A stretch of DNA of 64,000 nt, from positions 1-64,000 of the forward strand of contig JANFNE010000013.1 in the NCBI GenBank assembly GCA_024867545.1, written 5' to 3'. Origin of the DNA: Phytopythium helicoides. Lineage: Eukaryota > Oomycota > Peronosporomycetes > Pythiales > Pythiaceae. Of this stretch, positions 33,478-44,635 are shown one piece after another. The stretch's first letter is position 1. Each line of letters starts with the position of its first letter. The notes under the pieces were generated by a model. That model did not search any database and was not told the origin of the DNA. It saw only the letters and a list, made by a program, of their open reading frames with translations. The position numbers and the translations under genes were made by a program.

Positions 33478-34867
33478 ATGTGGCGCGCTTTGCTGTCGCT
33501 GCTCGTGCTCTCGGCCGCATTTGCACCGCTTGCAACTGGCGCCGACGCGCTCTATACGCTTACAGTGCGCCGGCCCGAGGCGGGAGCGCTGGTCAAGTCG
33601 CCTGTGACGTTCCTGCTGAAATCGGCATCGACGAATTGGCCGCGTTCCAAAGGAGCTACCAAGACAAATGGTTGTGCGTCGAAGTCGATGGAACCGAGAT
33701 CAAGTGTATCCCTGTCACGGGCTCCGAGCACATTGATAGTCCCCCTCTCGAGCGGACCGCACTCATGCGTTGCCTTCATTGCCGGGACGCACGTTGTGAC
33801 ACCCCGAACACAGCGATTGTATGCCACTCCTGCTGTGGACTTCACTGTGCTCGAGACACACGAGTTTGCAGCATATGAACAGGAGCTGACTTTAAATATC
33901 AATATCGAGCGACTCTCGGAGTGGGCAGCAGTCCGATCTTTTCAAAACGCTAGCTTGGTGACGCAGCCATGCCAAGCAGGACCATTCAACGGGACATGCG
34001 CACTGCCAGTAGAAGAGAAGTTTGACAGCCAATTGGAGCCAGTGTACATGGTGGTGGGAGTCAAGACCAGGCTTGTCGATGGATTCTCGTTTCGCCAGGC
34101 AATTCGCCAGACGTGGGCTAGCGCCGATGTGCTTCCGTCAGATGTTCGTGTGCTGTTCATTGGGTGCCGGGCTCCTACCCAAGCGATTCCAGCAGAAGCA
34201 GTACAATCACTCACAATGGAGAAGGAAGTGTACGGCGATTTCCTCACTGACGAGCTTGACTGCTACGACGGATATGACCAATTGCCCTGAGAAAGTGAAG
34301 CATTTCATGCACTTTGTCGCCTCAACAGCGCCGTATCATACTGCCCAGTTCGTCATGATAACGGACGACGACGTGTATTTACGCGTACCAGTACTGACGG
34401 CAGAGCTTCAGCAATATGGGGATTTGGAAAACATATACGCTGGCGCATCCATCTCGAAGCCATTCATCCGGCCTGACCGAGACCCAACGAGCCGTAACTA
34501 TCTCCCTGAAAGCGTGTACCCGATGGATGAACTTCCACCATTTGCACTGGGACCGCACTATCTACTATCCATGGACTGTGTCATGTTCATCGCCGACAAT
34601 AAGGACGATCTGAAGGGACTTGGATCACTTGATGACGTATCAGTGGCACTCTGGATGCTTACAATTCAAGTCCACCCACAGCACCTCGATGTCTTCAGGA
34701 GTTTGCATTCTTCGTCGTGCAATGATGAGTTGTTATCATTCGCAGATCTATCTCCGATCGGAATGGCAGCAATTCACAACAACCTACTCGAAGGAAGGAG
34801 ATTTTGCGACGGGATGAATCGGGTTTTGTGGGACAAGAGCGTAGTAAAGAAGTACTTTGAGACGTAA
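33478..34867 (+). pseudogene. GT31-family glycosyltransferase with three frameshifts
   Basis: The start MWRALLSLLVLSAAFAPLAT is a good signal peptide. The GT31 motifs occur in different frames: VVGVKTRLVDGFSFRQAIRQ, VRVLFIGC and GDFLTDELDCYDG in the first frame; TDDDVYLR, ALGPHYLLSMDC and SLDDVSVALWML in another. The breaks are near 33600 (about one base missing), near 33750 (one base extra) and at 34284-34289, where CCC for CC adds one base. The stretch WLCVEVDGTEIKCIPV between the first two breaks aligns with the fusion genes (LCVELNGQVARCVPL). Either a decaying paralogue or an assembly artefact. A stop occurs at 34865-34867, 50 bp from the convergent PH gene. Confidence 0.7.
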
Positions 34868-34917
34868 TGCTCGAGGATTTCTTCTTGACTCAACAAGTTT
34901 GGTGGCTTTCTATTATG

Positions 34918-37830
34918 CTACGAGAGAGCGTCTAACAAAGCTCCTATTCGTGTTTCCGCACCCTCACGGTATTTTCCCCACGGACTGCGCAACCCATTAA
35001 GCCTCCCGCCTCCGTTAGTACTTGGTCCTGCTCCACTGGTGCCTCCAGGACCTCCCCCTCCACCGCTATCTTCGCTGACGCCGTCTGTATGTATCTTCAA
35101 CCAGCGTGTTGACTTACCACTCGAAAAATCAAATTCCTGTATGTGGTATGTGCGAACACGAAGCAGCGGTTCAGGTGTCATATTACTGCCGGCTTCTTCA
35201 AAGTTCTCGACGTCATCAATGTGGTGGAATGAAAAAGCGCTGAAGACGGTGATCAGAAAATGACTTGGGTTGGCATCCGAGACGGAAATCTCAATCGGGT
35301 GGCCTCGTGCCTCAGCGGGTCGTAAGATCATATTTGGGTTTCCCAATAGGCTATGTACAACAAAGTAAGAGTCGCCACCGCTGATAGTACGTGCGCAGGC
35401 TTGTAAGAGAGCACTGACAGCTCGTACACGCTCTTCTTGTGCGCTGGCAAACTTTTTGATGTGTGTATCTAGCACTTCGAAAATGTTTTCCAAGCCGTTG
35501 TTCTCGCCATCTCCTCCTCCGTACAAGGTGTCATTGATGAGAAACAGCTCGGGAAGTATATCTCGTAAGGTTTGCTCAAGCGAAATTGGCCGAGGTCGAG
35601 GCAGGTAGATTTGCGCAAATGTAGTTGCATATTTCGCAAAAATGCTGAGGTAGTCGGATTTTGTACGCGCCTGAGAAGCACGTTTTCGGATGGCGAGCTG
35701 GTCAATAGGATTGATTTCCCATAGTAATGGATCTGTATCTTGCAAGTACTTCACGCTGCCGAGGTGGTGCACTGATAGTCCTTCGAGCATGTGGGGAGCA
35801 CCTGACTCTTCCTCGATCGGTGGGGGTGTCGTCAAGGATGCAGCTGACGCTGACGGTGATCGGAATCGTGAAAATGCAGTCTTGCGTTTCCGATTGCCAG
35901 GAGAAGGGAATGCTCGTGATTGGTAGACGAATGACGAAGACGGAGACGGACTTGTTGCTGCCAAGTTGCAATAGAACGATGCGCGGTTCAAGGCAGTAAC
36001 CCACTCAGACGCAGCGTGCTCTGTTTCTTCGACGACTCGAAGCACGATAGATTTTCGCCTGTTTCCCAGTGCATTGAAGGCGCGGTTAGTTATCAAAATG
36101 TAGGTCCGTCCTTTCTTTTAAGAAGTGCTTACGAGTGTACTTGGTGTGTGAGGCGTGACGTGAACTTGATGATCTGGAGGCTGTGAAGTGTGCTGGAGCT
36201 GGATATGCTAAATGCCATAGCCTGGTCCCCCTTACCACGCACGACGTGTGCGTGCTCAAGGACAACTGCTCCTCTTGGGATACCGTCGGTCTCGTTTGTG
36301 AAGTAGTATAATCGGTTACCCTTGAGTTCGAAGTATCGTGCTTGCCACGAGTTGAGACCACTCTTCTTCTTCAGCCAGCCCATCTTGCTAGGAGTAACAC
36401 ATCGTGGATATGCACTCATATCCTCCTCACACGTGCCTGTACTTCCTGTAGTGGAATTGCGAATGTTGTCAGAGCTGGAGTGTAGTGATGAGAGCGACAG
36501 CATGGACCACGACAATGGCAGGGACGCTACAGCGCTTGCATCGCTGGACACTATGGATGCAGAGCTTTCGTCGACATTTGCCGACCCTGTCGGAGATTTC
36601 TCATCGTCTTGGCAGGGACAGACACAGGCTGGGTAATTCCATCGCTCCCATCTTGGCAATTCGTTGTAGGGTCGTGAGGTGCATCCATTTGGTCGATACG
36701 AGCGCAGGTATATGATCGCGTTCCGAACGGCCCATTCACATCCGGTAGTGTACTTGCTGGGGTTGCAATTGCTGTGAGGCTGCCGAGTCAGTCACAAGAT
36801 CAGCAGAACAGCGATCCTCTTCGATTCCTGGTTGAGCGGAGGGTTTGATTTCTTCTTCAGTTGCAATTGCTTTATCAATTTGATGCGCCAACGCAATGTG
36901 ATCCTCCGTGAGCTCTCCTACACGTGAAAGAGGTAATGCAACGGTAACAGTCCATACTTGCTGTCCAATCCACTGGAGGGAAACATCAGGGTTGATTGCA
37001 TTCGAGGAAGTTTGAAGCTTCCCTGTGCTAGACAGCAAAGAGGACCCACTGTCGTTGGCAGCTATTCTGGCGATACGAGCAACTATCGCCGCACCCTTTT
37101 CCATCGTCCAGCATGTGATGACACCCTTAAAGTAGTTCTCTTCCATATACCATCGCTCCACTCGCGGTGACGGTTGCTTCAAGCAATCTGTCTGGGTATC
37201 GTCTTTATCCTTGAGCGTCGAAGATGGGCTGATTGTAGAGCTCACACTGGTTTCTAAAGAAACTGCAGATTCTTCTCGGATGACTACAGCGCTTGTAGGT
37301 GTGACAAGATTATCGACACGCTGGGTAGCTGGGTCAAGAGCGATTCGCGGGGTCTGTGGCTGTGACTGCGAAGTAGGTGTGGCTGGTGCCGAGTTTTTGG
37401 GTGGGCTTGGGCTTGAAAATCGCTCTTTTATCCGGAGGAACTGGTCTTTCAAGCTCGAACAGCTTTCATGAGCAAGCACGGTCGGGGTCTCTGTTGGCAG
37501 CGTGAAGTCTCTCGACAATGACCGCTGCGACAGTTCCAAATGTGCGTCTGGGTGGAGTGATCGGATAGACCGCAACATGGAGACACTGTGCTGCCTGGTT
37601 GTTTCCACCGCCCCGGGAGCTACTTCTCCGTTTGCCATTTTGTCGACGATATCCGTTTTGCTGCTTAGCACCGAAGGAGAAGATTGCTCTCTGGTGACGA
37701 TGGGCGAGGGATACCGGACACTACAGTCAGAGGGATGTAGCGTTGCGAACGCAGGTTTCCTGGCGGAAGGAGCTGGCGTGGCGGGGGACGGTAGAGCGCT
37801 CGTGGACTGTCGCCGCGGCAACGAAAACAT
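34918..37830 (-). CDS. PH-domain protein, otherwise unrecognised
   Basis: Proposed exons: 36740-37830, 36133-36651 and 34918-36058 (about 916 aa, frames consistent). The last intron (36059-36132) is clear: GTAAGC donor, CTAAC branch, CAG end. It splits the PH domain, which begins KMGWLKKKSGLNSWQARYFE (about residue 458) and ends with VLRVVEETEHAASEWVTALN. The first intron (36652-36739, GTGAAT to CCAAG) is less certain, and two genes cannot be excluded. The N-terminal 360 residues are Ser/Thr/Pro-rich and look disordered. The C-terminal 380 residues contain a conserved-looking helical part (LEQTLRDILPELFLINDTLY, HIKKFASAQEERVRAVSALL) and end Gly-rich. It probably binds phosphoinositides at a membrane; nothing else can be assigned. 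Confidence 0.65.
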
Positions 37831-38199
37831 GTCAATGCGTGTGTGAGGGGCCAGCAGCAGCGTCTACTTCATCCGCTGTCAGGCGGGTGGCCCGATGCGT
37901 GTCACAAAACCTCGCCACTTGCTTCGGCAGCCAGCGCCGCTCGCTGATCGAGGCGTGCGTTGAGATGGAAATACACAGCGCAGAAGAGTTTATTTTGGCG
38001 TGCGGCATGTGGGCGACACATGTATCAATGCCCAGAAATAACGAAGCAGAGCTTCTTCCGACGTGGGTGGTCAACACCAAGAGGATCGAGGGGCAATGCA
38101 GGTTATCCAAAACATGCACGCGGGTTGCATAATTTACTTCGACGACACCCTTGTCCGCCACACGAGAGGCTTAGCTAGACGAAAAAGACACCATCCAGA
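37831..38199. other. Gap: PH-gene promoter and 3' end of the next gene
   Basis: 369 bp between two minus-strand genes. Both strands have open frames of about 110-130 codons, but their composition does not look coding and no motif is seen. Confidence 0.4.
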
Positions 38200-39326
38200 C
38201 TATCCAACTTGCTCGGCAGATGCCTCCATAGCGAGTGCCAGCTTTGCGAAATACTCGTCAACAGGGAAATGGAGCGGGTTGGCAGTCTTGAGAGTCGAAG
38301 CATCCGGCTCCATGTCGGGCTGAGAGTCTTGCGCCAATTTGTACTGCTGGACGCACTGCCTCATGACTGCCTGGATCCGCTGGCGTTGGTTTTCAATCGC
38401 TTCGCGTTCTATCACACCTGCCAAAAGTTCACGCAGCAACTCTTCCTCCCGCATCAGCATCCGAATGCGCACAATGTCTTCGTGCACCAGCGGCTACGAC
38501 CAGCACAACGTCGAGTCAGCGAAGTTTCGGCACCACCACAGGAACACATCGATAGTACCCGGAGAATGTCGATCCAAGCGCGCTTGGACTTCTTGGCACC
38601 GCCATCCCGTTCGTGCTCGACGTCGACGCCGTGCGCATTCGCCTCCTCGACGAGCTCACGAAGCGTGAGCTGCTTGAGTGTCTTACCAGCGCCGGACCCT
38701 CTCAGCGCGATGAGCTCGCGGTCGGGCACCTTGATCTCGTCCTTCTCTTTCTCGTCTATCTTCGGCAGCTCCAGGCCTCGAGCGAGCGCCATTTCAACCA
38801 GCTCTGGCCTCTCGAGCGCGTCCACGAACGTCTCGACGGTCACAAAGCGCCGACCGAACGCGTAGCTCTCGTCCACACGTCCGTCCAGGTCCTTCATGGC
38901 GAGCTGCACACGTTGCAGCAGCTGCTCGCTCGCAACGCCCGCGGGCGTCCAGTCGACGGCCGGCAGCGCGGTGCTCGCGTCCTCCTCGCCGCCGGCGTCG
39001 GCCAGCGCTGCCAGCGCCAGCAGCACGTCGACCACGCGCAGCTGCGTCCGGAGCTCGTCCAGCGTGTCGCTCAGCGGCGCGAACCCGCGCGCGCGCAGCG
39101 CCTGCGCCAGCTCGGCCCTGTACGCGTCCTGCAGCGCGCGCTCGTCCTGCAGCCCGCGCGCCTGGCACTCGAGCCGCAGCCGCGCGGCCGCCGCCTCGCC
39201 GTCGCCACCGGCGCGCGGGGAGCTCGGCGCACAGCCGCACAGGCGCACGACGGGCGGCTGCTCGGCGTCGAACTCGACGCACGCGGCGCCGCGGAAGGCC
39301 ACGCGCTTGCCGGAGCGCGGCGCCAT
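38200..39326 (-). CDS. Unrecognised helical protein, 353 aa
   Basis: Two exons, 38559-39326 and 38200-38493, with a 65-nt intron (GTACTA to GTAG) that keeps the frame. It starts MAPRSGKRVAFRG. The middle is Ala/Glu/Leu-rich and helical (LDELRTQLRVVDVLLALAAL). A more conserved-looking part has VDWTPAGVASEQLLQRVQ, FVTVETFVDALERPELVEMA and KTLKQLTLRELVEEANAHGV. The C-terminus is helical (EDIVRIRMLMREEELLRELL). I see no catalytic motif, signal peptide or membrane segment. It shares a 122-bp divergent promoter with the RADX-like gene. Confidence 0.7.
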
Positions 39327-39448
39327 CTGAAGTGGCGCGCGTTTGAATGCGGGGGTACGAAGGGGTACGCTGCGCCGGCGTCTTGGTGCTTGTATGCCGA
39401 CGTAACCCCGCGTTGCCCTTTCGGCAGTCGAGAAAGGCGGGAGCGCAC
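39327..39448. promoter_or_regulatory. Divergent promoter (unrecognised protein / RADX-like)
   Basis: 122 bp between opposed start codons. GC-rich with no CCAAT box; no other element is recognised. Confidence 0.35.
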
Positions 39449-42044
39449 ATGGCGACCGGCGCGGCGCGCGCGGCGCCGCGGCTGACTGCGGGCGGCGCCA
39501 GGCAGCTGCGGGACGGGGGTCTGGTGCGCGGGGGCGTGGTGGTGCAGCTGCTGGGCGTTTTCCGCTGTATGAGCGGCTCTGGCGGCGCGTGCGGGGCCAG
39601 AGAGGCGACTGACGAGCGCGATCCGAGCAGACCTGGCGGACCCCGCGCTCCAGCGGCGGCTGGCGCCCTTCGAGTTCGAGCGCGACGCGTTCGACGCGCT
39701 GCTGAGTGACGGCGAGCGCAAGGTGCAGTGGAGCGCGGCAAGAGGGCCCACGGCACGGGCTAACCGCGGCGGTGGTTTCAGATCAAGTGCGTCCTGGCGC
39801 CAGAGACCCACAAGCTTGTGTGGACCGGAGACATCGCTCCTTTCGACATTTTGCTCGTACGTACCGTTGCTCCTGACTCGCATGCTGCGTTCACTAACGG
39901 GGGCCGTTCGAAAGGTTGAGAGCGTCGAGGTGCTGCGCGGTGACAGCGACCAGTACTCGGTTTGCGTTGTGAAGGAGCTACAAGCGATCACGAACCTGCG
40001 GAATCGCCCAGAAGGCTCCATTCGAGCGAGCGAGGTGCAGAAGCTCGAGTTCACTGAAGCTCAGCACCCTCGTCAAGTTGATCTTCTTCCGTTGGTGGGT
40101 GATCGGGAGTACTATCTCCCGCTGCGCTCCGACACCTTCAGTCTCGACTGGCAATGTAGCTTTTGTGCTGGGGTGCAAGAAGATGCTTCGCCTCTCGCTG
40201 AGTTGGAAAGATGGAATGGAAGCGACCACGATGTTACATGTCAACAGTGGATCAGGCGTAGCGAGTACTGCACAAGCATATTGGCAAATGGCCGAGTCTT
40301 CTCGATTGAGGACGCGCTAGCTACGACATCCCGTCTAGGCAACTCATCGTTGCCCATGACCGGCACTATACGAGTAAAGTCTCAAGTCACACACATGGGC
40401 GACCCAGAAGTGTCAAGCGCCTTTCCATTCGTGTTCCATATTGTCCTCGGTGCGTGATTTGTTGATATCTAAAGCGTTTCCAGTACCGCTAATCCACTGT
40501 TTGCTCAACAGTTGACTGCTCTTCAGCAGTGGAAGTGGCATTTTACGGCGATATGTGCGCCCGGTACTTTCTTAGCCTTCAAGAGGGCGACCTCGTTCAG
40601 CTGGAGGGCTATAAGGTTGCCCAACCTGGTGACATCATCTCGGATTTCGCAGGATCAAGTCCAGTGCTATACTTTGAACACCAGTCTGCTGGCCATGTCT
40701 GGCACGTCCCGGGTGCGTTGTATGTGGGCTTTCTTGCTCAATGCATAAGTCTCACGATATAGTCTATGCGCATTGGCGGTGTAGAAAAATATTGGAGACT
40801 GCTCGTAGCAGCCAAGTCACTTCCATGGCCAGCAGACGCAGAAGCGCTCAAAGCGCTTAGCAAGTCTAACAGCGACAACTTCAGCTTGACGAACGGTGCT
40901 CCTCCGAGAAAGCTGCCAACTCGCTGGCTAGAGTGTTCATACATTACAACGCAGAACACACAACACTTCAGCGACCAAGAGAGGGTGGCAAACGACCAGT
41001 TTTACTTCGAGGTAGTGGGCGTGTTGTCATACGTTGGGAAAATTTGCCGCAAGCGAAAGCGAAATGGTGAAGACTCAGTCCTTACTGGAATCACAGAGTA
41101 TAGATGGGTGAAGCTCATTGATGCCAGCTCATCATTGGAGCTCGCAATCAAGATGACGGAGTGCTCCCAGCCAACTGTTTTTCGGTCGCTGGAGGCTGGT
41201 AACAGCATAATGATAACCAAACTCCAGTGGGCTATCGACAGCTTTGGAGACGAACACGCGATCGAGTACGCTAGAACCAGCAGCTTTTCGATCTTTCGGG
41301 TCAATGAGGACATCATGCCTTTTCGTACCAAGAGCGAGTGCAAAATCAATTCGCTCTTTGCTATTGCACTCGAGCCTGAAGTGGTGAAGATGAAGCAGCA
41401 AGGCGAAAGTGCGCTGAGTCCCAACATAGCCTCACTCTACAGACCTCCGAACGCTTTGCCTACCACTGCAGCTGAGTTCATAGAGGCGTTTGGAATCTCA
41501 AGCATGAATTTCAGGTGCGGGCTGGTTTATCGTTAGATTTGCTTTACCTGGATCTAACAGTGTCTTTTCTTTCTGAAGTGACCTTCGTGACCTATCCGAT
41601 GAAATTGAGATGCGCGAGCATCGACACGTGGGGTTAATTGGGTCGATCGTCTCCGTTAGTGGTGCCCCAGGTGCCAGGTACAGTACCAAGGGCTATTTGA
41701 GTCTGCAAGACAGAGTGGACAAGGACTCCGAGCTGACAGTCCGCATCGAGACAAACCAACTTTTCCAGTCGCCGCATCTCACGGACGAGAACAAAAAGCT
41801 CGTTCCCATGGAGTCACTGCCACTTATTCGTGTGTTGTCGCCCGATCTACAAGAGAGCCTCTATTCGTCGGTAGCCAGCGCAGCTGCATCTGCTTTAGGC
41901 ATCGCGGCGCCGCCACTGACGCTAGCAATTCTCCAAGCATGGATGGTGCGAAGAGAAGCGGGATTCTTTTTTTCGTTGCACGTGTTCCGCGACGCCAATG
42001 GCAGTGTGGTATGGTCAATTGACGCAATACTCCCGGCTCCATGA
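39449..42044 (+). CDS. RADX/RPA1-like multi-OB-fold single-strand DNA-binding protein
   Basis: Seven exons with consistent frames: 39449-39566, 39631-39722, 39782-39856, 39915-40449, 40512-40712, 40785-41514 and 41579-42044 (738 aa). Donors are GTATGA, GTGCAG, GTACGT, GTGCGT, GTGCGT and GTGCGG. The N-terminal OB fold (LVRGGVVVQLLGVFR, ALLSDGERKIKCVLAPETHK, VCVVKELQAI) follows the RPA1 N-domain order of strand, SDG-x-K and LxxLV. REYYLPLRSDTFSLDW resembles the conserved YLPLW segment I recall after the first OB fold of RADX. A DBD-A-like OB fold (FVFHIVLVDCSSAVEVAFYG, LQEGDLVQLEGYKV) and two further OB-like stretches follow. RADX competes with RPA and RAD51 on ssDNA at stalled forks. A diverged RPA1 paralogue or a MEIOB-like protein is the alternative. 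Confidence 0.6.
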
Positions 42045-42240
42045 TCGGAGGCCCACGTGTGTAACTGCTCTGAATGAAGACGTAGTGACGCGCGACGACC
42101 AGTTATACATACATATCTGCCTGTCGTGCATTGCCACTGCTGCTACTAACCACCGACACCACTCCTCTTTCTCTGCCTCCATCGGCGCTCTCTCCGCGTT
42201 CATTTTCCACCTGTACCTGCTGCTGTTCAAAGACCTCTTC

Positions 42241-43309
42241 TTATCTCTCCTGAGCCTGGCCGCCGCCGCCGCCCTTGTACCGATCCATAAGCGTTCTCAC
42301 TTGCCGGTACTTTTCTCTCTCGCGACCGGACCCGACATACTTCTTCTTGCCCGTGTAGTACTCGCTCGTCTTGTGGATCTTGTAGCCGAAGACGCGCGGC
42401 ACGTACACCTGCGCGGGCGGCGCTGGAACCAGATGCGAGTGTGTCATGAGGAAGGCGTGCGGGAATGTCGTGCCGAAGTACGCGCCGTCAATCTCTGAAA
42501 AGCCACACGAAAAGGAAAGTCAGTATTTTTTTTTTCAGGCAAGGAGCTCAGGCGCAATAAGGAGAGCACGCACGGCTCGCGCGCTGAGACTTTGGGAAGT
42601 AAATGTCCCGGCACTTTGGGCAGAAAACGTTGACGGTCGTATGGCGCGGCACGTCCGACTGTCCGACGGGCAACACAGGCTGTCCCTGGCAGTAGACGCG
42701 GTGGCAGCGGCCGAAGTCCACGTTCTGGTACTTCTCGAGCATGGCAGCCATGCCCTTGGTGGTGAGTATGTAGCGCGCGTGTATGAGTCCGTATAGCATC
42801 TCGGCAGCCGACTCGACCATCTCCTGCTGGATCTGCGTGAGGTTCTGGTCTGCAAGGAGGGCGATCATCGGTCAGTGCAGAGCGCGCGCGTGCGAGGCAT
42901 CGATCGGGCGTCACGCACCGTTGGGCGTCTCAATGTCGAGTATAATGTCGAGCGCGTAGTCGTAGTAGGGCACGATGCCGCTGAGCCCCGTGAGGTTGAA
43001 GTCGTCTTCGATGTAGTCCTCGTCCACCTCGCAGAGGAAGCTGTTCTCTCTCAGCGAGCAGAACCAGGCGATCCAGCTGGTCTCCTCCTCGCTCTCGCCC
43101 TCCACGTCGTTGTCCTCGTCCTCATCCTCGTCGTCGTCCTCGTCGGGCTCGCTGGACAGCGCGTCGTCGGGCTCCAGCTGCTCGTCCGACGCGCTCTCCG
43201 AGTCCTCGCCGTGCGCCGCGGCCGCCGCCTCCGCCACGCGAAGGTGCTCCATGCGCGCGTACATGCGCGCCATCTCCTCCTCGCCCACGTCCTGCGCCGC
43301 GCCGTTCAT
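42241..43309 (-). CDS. CSNK2B: Casein kinase II regulatory (beta) subunit
   Basis: Exons 42919-43309, 42574-42849 and 42241-42494 (306 aa), both introns with GTGCGT donors and CAG ends. After an acidic N-terminus of about 75 residues ([15 protein letters not shown] tract) comes the hallmark [20 protein letters not shown]. It is followed by [32 protein letters not shown], the zinc finger (CHRVYC then FCPKCRDIY) and the dimer/catalytic-binding end [23 protein letters not shown]. It forms the CK2 holoenzyme dimer. The N-terminus is longer than in animals (which begin near SSSEEVSW). The last 35 residues (basic then [10 protein letters not shown]) differ from the usual tail. Confidence 0.95.
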
Positions 43310-43441
43310 CTTCTCTCGGTGGCGCCCGGGGGTGTTCCGCCCGTTCCTGAGCGCCAGGCCGCCCGGCCCCGCCAAACTCGATACGACGCCTCGCCAACGG
43401 AATATACCGCTCGCGAGGTCCGCCGAGGAGGAAGGAAGGCC
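43310..43441. promoter_or_regulatory. Divergent promoter (CSNK2B / phosphatase-ASCH gene)
   Basis: 132 bp between opposed starts; GC-rich with no clear element. Confidence 0.35.
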
Positions 43442-44618
43442 ATGACGGTCGCGCCGGACGAGCTGCGGGTGGAGCTCGCGCTCGACATGGAGCAGCTCGA
43501 GGAGGACGAGGAGGTGGAGGAGGTGGAGGAGGCGATGGACGACCAGCCCATGCGCGTCTGCGGCCGCGTGTTCCTCGGATCGGTGGACGCGGCGGCCAAC
43601 GCGGCGGCGCTGCGAAGCGCGCGCGTCGGCCGCGTGCTGTCGCTGCTGGGCGGCGCGGAGCGCGGCGTGCTGCCGGACGAGGGGGAGCGCGGGCAGGACG
43701 ACGGTGGAGATGGAAGACTCGGTGGATGAGGACTTGCTCGCGGCCCTACCGCTTGTCCTCGACACGCTGCGCCGGCTCATGTACGGGCAGGCCACTGCTG
43801 GTGGAGCGCAGAGCGCGACTCACAGAGATGATGCGCAGCGATGAAGCGGAGGCGCGAGACGAGAACGTGCTGGTGCACTGGTACGACGAGAGAGACCCCG
43901 CGGCTGAGACAGATGACTTCGCTAACGCCTGCGGTCGTTGCAGCATTGCCGGCAGGTCGCGGTCGCCCGCGGTCGTGGTCGCGTGGATGCTGGCGCAGGA
44001 CCCGCACGGACAGACTGTGGAAGACGCGGTAGACACTGTCAGGTGAGCACCACTTGAATGAGCAGCCGCTGCAGGCAAACCGGCTGACCCTATTGAATTC
44101 AAAGGATCATCCGGCCGTGGATCGCGATGAACTCGCGATTTGTTCGGGATCTGCACTGCTTCCATGCGCTGCTGACCTACAACAGGTCGTCGGATGAATT
44201 CCCACTGACCGAAGCAGAGTGGCCAGGTCTTCCACGCTTGGATTTCGATAGAGGCCTAGTGGACAACATCTTGCTTGGCAACAAGCTTGTAACGATGCGA
44301 CTTCCATCGGACGTCACGGACGATCAAAACTCGGATCTCGGCCGCATTTTCCAGCACTCGGTTGCGGTGGGAACAACGGGCCAGGCAGAGAGCGGCAGCG
44401 AAGCTGTCTCAATGAGAAGCAGTCGGTCAAGATTTGCGCTTCTCCGCATTGACCGAGTAGAGACACAAACGCTGGCGGCGACCGACGCCACCACTTTGGC
44501 AAAATCTGGGTTTCAAACTCGAGAAGAAGTGCTGACCGTTCTGCAGCGCTACTACCCGGACATCTCGATGCAGACAGAGCTACGAATGGTTCATTTTCAG
44601 TTTCTCCGATCCATTTAG
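43442..44618 (+). CDS. Dual-specificity phosphatase fused to an ASCH domain (one frameshift)
   Basis: Exons 43442-43780, 43839-43880, 43944-44042 and 44105-44618 (about 330 aa). The DSP part: [46 protein letters not shown], and the catalytic P-loop [18 protein letters not shown], assembled across an intron, with the Cys at about residue 127. The RIIRPWI-type end of the DSP fold follows. Residues about 200-325 look like an ASCH domain ([58 protein letters not shown]), a PUA-like putative RNA-binding fold. The reading frame needs one base fewer, best in the GGGGG at 43681-43685, to join the two halves of exon 1; probably an assembly indel. The stop is 17 bp from the convergent STK16 gene. Confidence 0.75.
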
Positions 44619-44635
44619 ACAAGCAGCTAGCAATT

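Noticed and set aside
37832..38161. Small minus-strand gene upstream of the PH-domain gene
   Set aside because: No motif, atypical composition, and it occupies the expected promoter.
42911..43795. CK2 beta start further upstream at 43795
   Set aside because: The upstream part is antisense to the phosphatase exon and Arg/Ser/His-rich. [12 protein letters not shown] at 43309 fits an acidic CK2 beta N-terminus.
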